From JASHVB01 sp049522565 (GTDB lineage Bacteria; Pseudomonadota; Alphaproteobacteria; Acetobacterales; Acetobacteraceae): a stretch of DNA of 7,144 nucleotides. Of this stretch, positions 1 through 6,232 are shown in pieces (the first letter of the stretch is position 1; the number at the start of each line of letters is the position of its first letter). The position numbers were made by a program, and so were the translations under genes. Under the pieces are notes generated by a model, which was not told the origin of the DNA, did not search any database, and saw only the letters and a program-made list of their open reading frames with translations. The DNA lies in contig JBEKNT010000364.1 in the NCBI GenBank assembly GCA_049522565.1, positions 1 through 7,144 of the forward strand. Reading direction: 5' to 3'.

Positions 1-48
1 CCTGCCGAGGAATAAACGAATCACCATTCGGCGCAGCATCGTCCGTCC

Positions 49-163
49 CGTCATGGCGGGCCCCCGGGTCAAGTGCCCGGGGGCAGGCTCCGGCCCGCCA
101 TCCACGACTTTGCGGCTCACATCAAGGAAAGTCGTGGATGGTCCGCCTTCGCGGACCATGACG
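49..163. repeat. Composite palindromic intergenic repeat (REP/RPE-like)
   Basis: About 115 bp built of nested inverted repeats. The outer ends are cgtcatgg (49-56) and ccatgacg (156-163). Inside lie three hairpins. The first pairs atggcgggc (53-61) with gcccgccat (93-101) and encloses cccccggg/cccggggg (61-68/76-83). The second pairs ccatccacgacttt (98-111) with aaagtcgtggatgg (128-141), 14 perfect pairs. The third pairs atggtccgc (138-146) with gcggaccat (151-159) around a 4-nt loop. The ccat and atgg blocks are shared between neighbouring arms, so the outer pairing and the local hairpins compete. The element starts 52 nt beyond the stop of the 215-2116 gene, the usual site for such repeats. 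Similar short GC-rich palindromes are, from memory, common between genes of Alphaproteobacteria. It may act as a transcription end or mRNA-stabilising structure, although no T-tract marks it as a classical terminator. Only one copy is in this window. Confidence 0.75.
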
Positions 164-214
164 AATTGGGCGCGGTCCGCACGTCAACTGACGCAGTTAT
201 TCCGCGGCGAGCCC

Positions 215-2116
215 TTAGCGGGCCAGTTCCCCCATGAACGCCCCCACCGCGCGGAACAGCCGCTCCGCCTCCGCCTCGGTGTATTTCTCCGTCGGCACCA
301 GCCGAGCACTCCGCCAGCAGCGCCGCACCTGCTCCAGCGCCGACAGCAACCCCGCTTGCTCTGCCCCGATCGCGCCGCGCAGCAGCGCCATGACGCGCAT
401 CCAGTGCCGATCCTCGCCCGGCAAGTCGATGCCCAGCGACGTGCCTAGCCCCGCCAGCCCGCATTCCACGATCCGCATGCAGTGGAACGCCGCGGCGGTC
501 GGGCGACGAAACGCCAGGCACAGCGCCGCCTCCTCGATATCGTATCCCGCCTCCGGGAAGGCGATTTCTACCGCGACCCCGAACGGCGCGGGATCGACCA
601 AATGGCGCCACTGGGGAGGCAGCAGCGTCACCACCCGCATGACCGCCAACTCGTTGGGCAGTCGCGCCTCCAGCCGGGCCAGGGCCACGGCCAGCCGCCC
701 TGGCCGGATGTGCCCCTCTTCCATCTGCTGCAACAGAGCCCAGGCCTCGGCCTCCGCCTGCGCGACCTCCAGCGTCTCCAGCGCCGGCTGCAACACCCGC
801 AGATGCTCCAGGGTGGCGGCCAAAGGCGCCTCTCCCGCCGCGGCTTCCCGCGCGCCCCGCAACGCTGCGAGGGCGACAACGTAGGCTTCGGCCTTGGCGA
901 GCAGACTATCGGCCGGTGCCTCATCGGCTTCCTCGGGCTCCGACAGCGGCAACTGAGGTGCCTGCCCGACCTCGGAGGCAGCCGCAGCATCGGCGGCGGC
1001 TAGCGTCCCCGGAGCCAACCGCTCGCGATACAGCAACCCCGCGGCCGCCTGCTCGTCCGGCTTGCGCCAGGTCTCGACCCCGTCTCGGTCGACATGGTGC
1101 CGCCAGATTTGCCCGCTCGCCTCCCCGGTCACCACCAGCAGATCGTCGCTGTCGCCGTCGCGCCACGCGTCGAGTATGGCCAGGTGCTCGTAGGTTTCGG
1201 CATAGCGCATCCAGCGTGCCTGATCCTCAGACGCCGTCCGGTCCGCCGCGGCTTCGTATGGCCCCACCGTCGCCGCGCCAGCATTCCCCCGCAGTAGGAA
1301 CAATTGCTGACCACCACGGCGGCGCGCCACGACCGCCAAGCCCTGCGGATCCAGCCGGGTTTCGTGGCGCACCAGGTTGTCCCGCGCCAGCACGGCCTGC
1401 ACCGCAGCCTCATTTTCAGCCGATAACGCGAGTGGTGCGGCAAAGCGCGGGAAGGCGGCGGGCAGCACGAAAGGCACCGGGCCGTGCCAGCCAACTCCGC
1501 ACCCCACCTCGCTGCCATCCTCTAAGCGGACATGCAGGATACTGTCGAGCCCCACCATGCTCTCGAACAGCGTCGGCTCGCGGGCGTCGATCATCCGCGC
1601 GTCCGGCCCGAACTGCGCGCTCAAGGCCGCCTGTTCGCCGGCAAAGTGCTCCGACGCATGGCGGCGGGTCGGCAGCGTGTCGGTGGTGCCGGCGACCTCG
1701 GCCAACCTGCCATCACGCAAGACGCGGTAAAGGCGCACCATCCGCGCCGGCCCGGTGAACTCCACCCGCGCGGGGTCGCCATACAGCGGCCCGTCCAGCG
1801 CACCGCGGCGGCGTTCCAACGTGCATTCGCGGATCAGGCCCGCCTCGTCGATCGTCTCCCGGATGATGAGCATGGCGAGCGCGAGGCGATCAGGCCCCCG
1901 CAACCGATGCCGTCCCAGCCATTGCGGCAGGTCGGCCTGACGCAATGGGCCAGGCTCGTCCGCGACCAGGTAAATCTGGGTCTCGTGACCGTCGGCCAGC
2001 ATAGTAAGGCGGCAGACGACAAACTCCACCGGCTCCGGCGCCACCCCTTCGAGGGCCGCCAGGCGCGCCGCAAGCTGCGGGCCATCCCAGTCCTTACCTC
2101 GTCCGACCGTATCCAT
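215..2116 (-). CDS. Hypothetical protein with C-terminal degenerate HEPN-like domain
   Basis: Encodes 633 aa with no signal peptide or membrane segment seen. Residues 1-370 are not recognised: a mixed alpha/beta-looking region without a known motif. An Ala/Glu/Pro-rich acidic linker (about 371-405) leads to a helical stretch (about 405-500). The C-terminal part (about 509-633) resembles a HEPN-like module common in uncharacterised bacterial proteins: PFGVAVEIAFPEAGYDIEEA (511-530), RPTAAAFHCMRIVECGL (538-554) and WRSARLVPTEKYTEAEAE (601-618). Recalled family members read WRNxxMHPxxxYTxEEA there, with Arg and His forming the RNxxxH RNase site. Here Asn is Ser603 and His is Val607, so RNase activity is doubtful. 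The start is the only nearby one: an in-frame TGA lies at 2147-2149 with no start codon between. The Shine-Dalgarno match is weak. The gene stands alone, 333 bp after the kinase. Coding is well supported by its length and high-GC frame; the function is unknown. Confidence 0.85.
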   Translation of the reverse strand: MDTVGRGKDWDGPQLAARLAALEGVAPEPVEFVVCRLTMLADGHETQIYLVADEPGPLRQADLPQWLGRHRLRGPDRLALAMLIIRETIDEAGLIRECTLERRRGALDGPLYGDPARVEFTGPARMVRLYRVLRDGRLAEVAGTTDTLPTRRHASEHFAGEQAALSAQFGPDARMIDAREPTLFESMVGLDSILHVRLEDGSEVGCGVGWHGPVPFVLPAAFPRFAAPLALSAENEAAVQAVLARDNLVRHETRLDPQGLAVVARRRGGQQLFLLRGNAGAATVGPYEAAADRTASEDQARWMRYAETYEHLAILDAWRDGDSDDLLVVTGEASGQIWRHHVDRDGVETWRKPDEQAAAGLLYRERLAPGTLAAADAAAASEVGQAPQLPLSEPEEADEAPADSLLAKAEAYVVALAALRGAREAAAGEAPLAATLEHLRVLQPALETLEVAQAEAEAWALLQQMEEGHIRPGRLAVALARLEARLPNELAVMRVVTLLPPQWRHLVDPAPFGVAVEIAFPEAGYDIEEAALCLAFRRPTAAAFHCMRIVECGLAGLGTSLGIDLPGEDRHWMRVMALLRGAIGAEQAGLLSALEQVRRCWRSARLVPTEKYTEAEAERLFRAVGAFMGELAR

Positions 2117-2251
2117 CGGCGTGATCCGGCAGCCTTTGCGAGAGGTTCAATCCGCCGGGCAAGCTCCCCGGCGCGCCCGTAGCCAGCAATCCCGAGGGCA
2201 GTCTGGCTAACACGCGACAGTTTCCGTATTCCTTTCACCGCACATACATGC

Positions 2252-2280
2252 GTAAAAAGAGACGAATCCAGTCATGTCAC
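2252..2280 (-). promoter_or_regulatory. Weak candidate promoter for the HEPN-like gene
   Basis: On the minus strand GTGACA (2280-2275) matches five of six bases of a sigma-70 -35 box. After 17 nt comes TTTTAC (2257-2252), which matches only three of six bases of a -10 box. It would place the transcript start about 130 nt before the gene's start codon. The -10 match is poor, and alphaproteobacterial promoters are loosely defined, so this is a suggestion only. Confidence 0.15.
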
Positions 2281-2359
2281 GCGACGCGCGCCCGACGAAG
2301 GAAAACGATACATTAACGCCTCGTCAACGGAATGCTGTGGCCTGTGTCACGAATTGATG

Positions 2360-2382
2360 AAAAATCGCCGGCGAGCTGGCGA
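2360..2382 (-). terminator. Candidate intrinsic terminator after the kinase gene
   Basis: Read on the minus strand, TCGCC (2382-2378) pairs with GGCGA (2369-2365) across an 8-nt loop and is followed at once by five T (2364-2360). It lies about 70 nt after the kinase stop codon, where the end of the kaiC-like/kinase transcript is expected. The stem has only 5 bp, so strength is uncertain, but the GC stem plus immediate T-run is the right arrangement. Confidence 0.45.
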
Positions 2383-2449
2383 GGGGATGCGGTCACATTC
2401 CTGCGAGCAGTCGCATCTTAATAGTGCGGCGGCCCCCCGCACCAGGAGA

Positions 2450-4600
2450 TTATTGGGCGCCGGCCGCAGTGGGGGGCCTTTCGACAGTGCCTCCGTCCGT
2501 CTCGCGACGCCTGGGTGGGGCCCGCAGAGCGCGATCCACCCGTGCCGCGAGGTCGGCCATCCGGTATGGTTTGCGGATCATGTCTTCCCCCTCCAGACCG
2601 GGCCGATAGGCGCCGAGATCCGCATAACCGGTTGCATACAGGACGCGAGGGGCGCCGCCTATCTCGCGTGCTGCGTGCACGACATCGACACCACTCAACC
2701 CCGGCATGGCAACGTCGGCAAGCAGCAGATCAAACGGGGAGTTGCGCGATAACAAGTCGAGGGCGATGCTGCCGTTCTCGGCGGCGGTCACGCGATAGCC
2801 CAGTTCTTCGAGCATGGCGACCACCAGATCCCGTACGTCATCATCGTCGTCCACCACCAGGATGCTGGCGTGGCGGATCGGCGTTGGCGGGTCGGATTCT
2901 TCATCAGAGTCCGCTGGCGGAGCCGCCTCGGCGCGCGGCAGGTAGAGGGTGACGGTGGTGCCTTGGCCCGGCGCGCTGCGCAGTTTCACGGCACCGCCCG
3001 ACTGGCGCACGAAGCCGTAGACCTGCGAAAGGCCCAGCCCGGTGCCCTTTCCCTGTTCCTTTGTGGTGAAGAACGGCTCGAACGCGCGTTCCTGCACTTC
3101 CGGCGTCATCCCGCTGCCAGTGTCGATGACGGCGATCGCAACGTAGCTGCCGGCCGCGAGGTCCTCGGCAAGCTCGAGCGGGACCGACGGCAGCGCGAAG
3201 CCGGTGATCGTCAGGGCACCCCCGTCCTGCATCGCATCGCGTGCATTGATGGCGAGGTTCAGCAACACGAGTTCCAATTGCGTCGGATCGACGAACGCCG
3301 GTGGCAGCACTTCGGCGAGCTGCGTCTTCAGCGTTACCGTCGCTCCGACCGCTCTGGTCAGCAGGTCGCCTATTTCGGCGACCAAGCGGTGCAGGTCGAC
3401 CGGTTCCGGCGTTAGCCGCTGACGGCGCGAGAAGGCGAGCAATTGTTGCGTCAGCCGGGCACCGCGCTCGGCGGCCCGTCGCGCGTTATCAGCAAACCGC
3501 CGGATCTGCGGATCATCGGCCCGCTTGCCGATCATCTGCAGGCTGCCGAGCACGGCGGTCAGCAGATTGTTGAAGTCATGCGCGACGCCGCCGGTGAGCT
3601 GGCCGACCGCCTCCATCTTCTGTGCCTGGGCCAGCGCCGCCTCGGCCTTTTCACGTTCCAGCATCTCGCGCTGGAGCGAGGCAGTACGTTCACTGACCAA
3701 GCGCTCCAGCTCCTCGGTGCTGCGCGTCAAGGCCTCGCGTGCCCGCACCGCGTTGTCGATGTCGGTGCAACTGCCAAACCAGCGAACGATCTCGCCCGAC
3801 AGGTCGTCGTGTACCGGCAGGGCCCGGCCGGTGAACCAGCGCCACGTGCCATCGGTTGTGTGCAATCGGAACTCCGACCGGAATGGTACGCCGGAGCGAA
3901 CCGCCGCCCGCCATTCGTCTACCGTGCGGTCAAAATCATCCGGGTGCAGCAGATGGTCCCAGACGAACGGCTCGGAGGATGCTTGCGACTGAAGTTTACG
4001 CACCGATGGGGTGGTGCCGGTGACCTCCAGCCAGCGTGCATTGAAAAACTCCGGTCTGCCGCCCGCGTCGGCCGACCAGATCGGTTGCGGCATGCCATCC
4101 ACGATGGCGCGGAATTTCGCCTCACTCGCTCGCAGGGCTGCCGCGTGGCGGTCGCGCTCCGCCAGCAACGCGGCTGTCTCACGTTGCCGGTGGCGCGCCC
4201 GCAGCGCGGCGCCGACCGCGCTGACCAGGCTGACCGGGTGCAGTGGCCGTTCCAGCACGGTGACATTCCCCAACGTAGCCGCGAGTCGTGTCGGATGATG
4301 CGGATCCACCCGAGCCGTGTGATCGCGAAAGGTGAGCAAGATGAATGGGAAATCCGACCATGGCGGCTGTTCGGCGATCCACCGCCGCAGTAGGGGCGTA
4401 TCGCGAGATAACGCCTCCTGTGCGACCAGCGCCGCCCCGACGTCGGGTTCGTCCAGCCGCTGCACCAACGCGGCGAGATCCACACATGGTGCCGCGTTGA
4501 GGCCGACCTCCCCGAGCAATCTGCCGATCACCGTGGCGTCGCGCCCGCTTGGGGCCAGGACCAGGACCGGGCCAGGGACACGAAAGTCAGCGTTTTGCAT
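2450..4600 (-). CDS. Hybrid sensor histidine kinase (pseudo-receiver, PAS, HisKA, HATPase, receiver)
   Basis: Encodes 716 aa, soluble, with no membrane segment seen. Residues about 11-135 form a receiver-like fold without phosphorylation residues: APSGRD replaces the acidic pair, VAQEAL (59-64) has no Asp, and ERP (117-119) replaces the usual Lys-Pro. A PAS domain (about 160-282) has a typical tail, DGTWRWFTGRALP (250-262). A coiled coil (about 283-327) leads to HisKA with the phosphoacceptor His341 in VAHDFNNLL. The ATPase domain has the N-box LNLAINARDAM (447-457), DTGSGM (493-498), FEPFFTTK (507-514) and GKGTGLGLS (517-525). The C-terminal receiver (about 577-692) keeps Asp584/585, phosphoacceptor Asp629 and Lys677. 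It should autophosphorylate His341 and pass phosphate to Asp629, then possibly onward through an unseen partner. ATG at 4600 is preferred over an upstream TTG at 4636. It overlaps the kaiC-like gene by 14 nt, implying translational coupling. No DNA-binding output domain is present. Confidence 0.95.
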   Translation of the reverse strand: MQNADFRVPGPVLVLAPSGRDATVIGRLLGEVGLNAAPCVDLAALVQRLDEPDVGAALVAQEALSRDTPLLRRWIAEQPPWSDFPFILLTFRDHTARVDPHHPTRLAATLGNVTVLERPLHPVSLVSAVGAALRARHRQRETAALLAERDRHAAALRASEAKFRAIVDGMPQPIWSADAGGRPEFFNARWLEVTGTTPSVRKLQSQASSEPFVWDHLLHPDDFDRTVDEWRAAVRSGVPFRSEFRLHTTDGTWRWFTGRALPVHDDLSGEIVRWFGSCTDIDNAVRAREALTRSTEELERLVSERTASLQREMLEREKAEAALAQAQKMEAVGQLTGGVAHDFNNLLTAVLGSLQMIGKRADDPQIRRFADNARRAAERGARLTQQLLAFSRRQRLTPEPVDLHRLVAEIGDLLTRAVGATVTLKTQLAEVLPPAFVDPTQLELVLLNLAINARDAMQDGGALTITGFALPSVPLELAEDLAAGSYVAIAVIDTGSGMTPEVQERAFEPFFTTKEQGKGTGLGLSQVYGFVRQSGGAVKLRSAPGQGTTVTLYLPRAEAAPPADSDEESDPPTPIRHASILVVDDDDDVRDLVVAMLEELGYRVTAAENGSIALDLLSRNSPFDLLLADVAMPGLSGVDVVHAAREIGGAPRVLYATGYADLGAYRPGLEGEDMIRKPYRMADLAARVDRALRAPPRRRETDGGTVERPPTAAGAQ

Positions 4601-6107
4601 CGGGCCGGCTATCCAGCAACGCGTTCGAAGTGCCAACGAAACTCGGCACGCCGGTCAGCACGCCGCGGAAGTCGTGCAACGGCTCACCCACCCGGATGCC
4701 ACGCGAATCCATACGGTACTCGCGGATCGTCGATTCATGGCCACTGGTGCGCTTCTTCATCACCGAGATTGCCCGGCGGATCTGTCCTCCCGCTTCGAAG
4801 AAGCGCAGCAACAGCACGGTGTCGCTAACATAGGTCAGGTCCACGCTGGTCTGCATCGGCCCGACCAGGCCGTGCTGCGCCAGCACCATCAGCGTCACAA
4901 CGCCATGCTGGTTGAGGTAACTCAGCAATTCGTGGATCTGCAGGACAAGGAAGGCCTCGTCGAGCATCGCGCTCTGGTAGCCATTCAGGCTATCAAGCAC
5001 GACGACCGACGCACCCACCTGCTCGACGTGCCGCCGCACCAGGCTCACCACTTCGCCCGGCGGAAACTCCGCCGGGTCCACCTGCGCGAGGGCCAGATGG
5101 GCAGTCTGCAAATGCGGCGCCAGATCCATCCCCATGCCGGCGGCACGGCGCAGCAGCACATGGCGCACTTCGTCGAAACTCACCATCAGCACCTTCTCGC
5201 CGGCGGCCAATGCGCTGGTGACGAATCGCAGGGCGAGCGAGGACTTGCCGGCTCCCGAGGGTCCCAACAACAGCGTGCCGGTGCCCCGGTCGAGGCCGCC
5301 GCCGATCAACGCGTCGAGTTCCTGGACGCCGCTGGCGAGCATCGGTCCGAGCGGCCGTTGCTCGCGATGCTCGGCAGCGACGAGGCGCGGGAACAGCATG
5401 ATTCCGCCCTTGCGGATGACGAGGTCGTGGTAGCCGCCGCGAAATTCCCGACCACGCATCTTGTACACGCGCAATCGCCGCCGCTCGGCGCCGAATTGCG
5501 GCGCCACCTGTTCCAGCCGGATCACGCCGTGCGCGATGCTGTGCAACGCGAGGTTGTCCTGGTACTCGGTCAGATCGTCGAGCAATAGCGCGGTTGCGCC
5601 ATTGCGGGAGAGGTAGTGTTTGAGCGCCATTACCTGGCGCCGATAACGCAAGCCGCTCTGAGCCAGCAGACGGATGTCGGCCAGGCTGTCGAACACCACA
5701 CGCGTGGGACGCACGCGCTCGAGTTCGGCCATGACCATCCTCACCGTTTCCCCGAGCTCGAGGTCCGCGGTGTAGATCACGCTTTGCTCTTGCGCGGGAT
5801 CGAGACTGAGCTCGGGCGGTACGAACTCGTAGATGTCGATGCCGTCGAGCGACCAGCCATGGCTGGCCGCGGCAGCCAGCAGTTCGTTGCGACTCTCGGA
5901 CAATGTGATGTAAAGGCCGCGTTCACCACGCGTGTTGCCATCGCGCAGGAACTGCAAGGCAAGAGTGGTCTTGCCGGTGCCCGGCTGCCCTTCGATCAGA
6001 TGGATGTGCGATTCGGCATAGCCGCCGCCGAGGACGTCGTCGAAGCCATCCACGCCAGTCGGCAACATGCCGGCGACCGCCTGCGGTCCTGTCGCCGTAA
6101 CGCTCAT
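4587..6107 (-). CDS. KaiC-like protein with two RecA-type ATPase domains
   Basis: Encodes 506 aa, close to cyanobacterial KaiC (about 519). Domain 1 (about 14-243) has Walker A GQPGTGKTT (40-48) and Walker B VVFDSL (137-142). Domain 2 (about 252-488) has Walker A GPSGAGKSS (282-290) and Walker B VVVLDSL (368-374). The catalytic glutamate pairs of KaiC become Ser70-Glu71 in domain 1 and Asp312-Glu313 in domain 2. Aligning DLTYVSDT (423-430) to KaiC puts Thr425 and Tyr426 at the phosphosites Ser431 and Thr432. After the VLTGVP motif (483-488) the tail is short and unlike the A-loop and KaiA-binding tail. It likely forms an ATP-dependent hexamer that signals by ATP hydrolysis or phosphorylation, probably to the overlapping kinase. 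ATG at 6107 is chosen for its GGGAG site; a TTG extension to 6170 lacks one. No KaiA or KaiB gene is in view, so clock function is unproven. I give no symbol because non-cyanobacterial KaiC homologues are diverse. Confidence 0.93.
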   Translation of the reverse strand: MSVTATGPQAVAGMLPTGVDGFDDVLGGGYAESHIHLIEGQPGTGKTTLALQFLRDGNTRGERGLYITLSESRNELLAAAASHGWSLDGIDIYEFVPPELSLDPAQEQSVIYTADLELGETVRMVMAELERVRPTRVVFDSLADIRLLAQSGLRYRRQVMALKHYLSRNGATALLLDDLTEYQDNLALHSIAHGVIRLEQVAPQFGAERRRLRVYKMRGREFRGGYHDLVIRKGGIMLFPRLVAAEHREQRPLGPMLASGVQELDALIGGGLDRGTGTLLLGPSGAGKSSLALRFVTSALAAGEKVLMVSFDEVRHVLLRRAAGMGMDLAPHLQTAHLALAQVDPAEFPPGEVVSLVRRHVEQVGASVVVLDSLNGYQSAMLDEAFLVLQIHELLSYLNQHGVVTLMVLAQHGLVGPMQTSVDLTYVSDTVLLLRFFEAGGQIRRAISVMKKRTSGHESTIREYRMDSRGIRVGEPLHDFRGVLTGVPSFVGTSNALLDSRPDAKR

Positions 6108-6112
6108 AGCCA

Positions 6113-6117
6113 CTCCC
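6113..6117 (-). promoter_or_regulatory. Ribosome binding site of the kaiC-like gene
   Basis: GGGAG on the minus strand, 5 nt before the ATG at 6107-6105. It decides the start: the longer TTG-initiated reading frame (from 6170) has no comparable site, and the KaiC-type homology begins only after this ATG, at LPTGVDGFDDVLGGG. Confidence 0.7.
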
Positions 6118-6215
6118 GCCGAAGATGTTGCACGGCGGCATCTATCGGTGAATGAACGCGTGCTACGCAAGAGTGCAAGGCAACAACTGACGTTGAGGGC
6201 TGCCAGGCCCCCACG

Positions 6216-6229
6216 TCACAACGTTGTGA
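6216..6229. promoter_or_regulatory. Perfect 14-bp palindrome, possible operator
   Basis: TCACAACGTTGTGA reads the same on both strands. It lies 3 nt beyond the dioxygenase stop and about 109 nt before the kaiC-like start codon, in the gap that should hold the promoter of the kaiC-like/kinase operon. A related, looser arrangement, CAAC-4 nt-GTTG, occurs at 6184-6195, repeating the CAAC/GTTG half-sites. A site for a dimeric regulator is plausible. It has no loop or T-run, so it is not a good terminator. A chance palindrome cannot be excluded. Confidence 0.3.
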
Positions 6230-6232
6230 GTG

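Larger units (their letters stand above)
2117..2449. other. Intergenic region between kinase operon end and HEPN-like gene
   Basis: This 333-bp stretch holds no convincing gene. It is visibly less GC-rich than the flanking genes (runs such as gaaaacgatacattaa near 2301 and cgtaaaaaga near 2251). On the minus strand it should contain the end of the kinase transcript, for which a candidate terminator lies at 2360-2382, and then the promoter and 5' leader of the 215-2116 gene. I see no tRNA-like fold, riboswitch-like structure or tandem repeat in it. Confidence 0.6.

Noticed and set aside
1..39. Possible gene ends at the left edge: a minus-strand ATG at 39 opening a frame of 13 codons (MLRRMVIRLFLGR) that leaves the window, or a plus-strand frame ending PAEE-stop at 15.
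   Set aside because: Both are too short to judge and conflict with each other. No clear ribosome binding site supports the first, and nothing but a stop codon supports the second.
185..193. The 9-mer caactgacg occurs here and again at 6184-6192.
   Set aside because: A 9-base match in 7 kb is readily due to chance, and the two surroundings do not otherwise resemble each other.
916..1758. Long plus-strand open frame of 280 codons opposite the HEPN-like gene.
   Set aside because: It is Arg/Pro/Ala-rich in the way antisense frames of high-GC genes are, has no recognisable motif, and lies entirely within a better-supported gene.
4332..5588. Plus-strand open frame of 418 codons opposite the kinase and kaiC-like genes.
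   Set aside because: It crosses two genes with clear family motifs on the other strand, and its His/Gln/Arg-rich translation is typical of an antisense shadow.
6108..6170. A 21-residue N-terminal extension of the kaiC-like protein from a TTG codon.
   Set aside because: The downstream ATG has a well-placed GGGAG site, and the extension has no homology to KaiC-type N-termini.
6197..6212. GGGC-6 nt-GCCC as a terminator for the dioxygenase.
   Set aside because: The stem is only four base pairs and no T-run follows on the minus strand.
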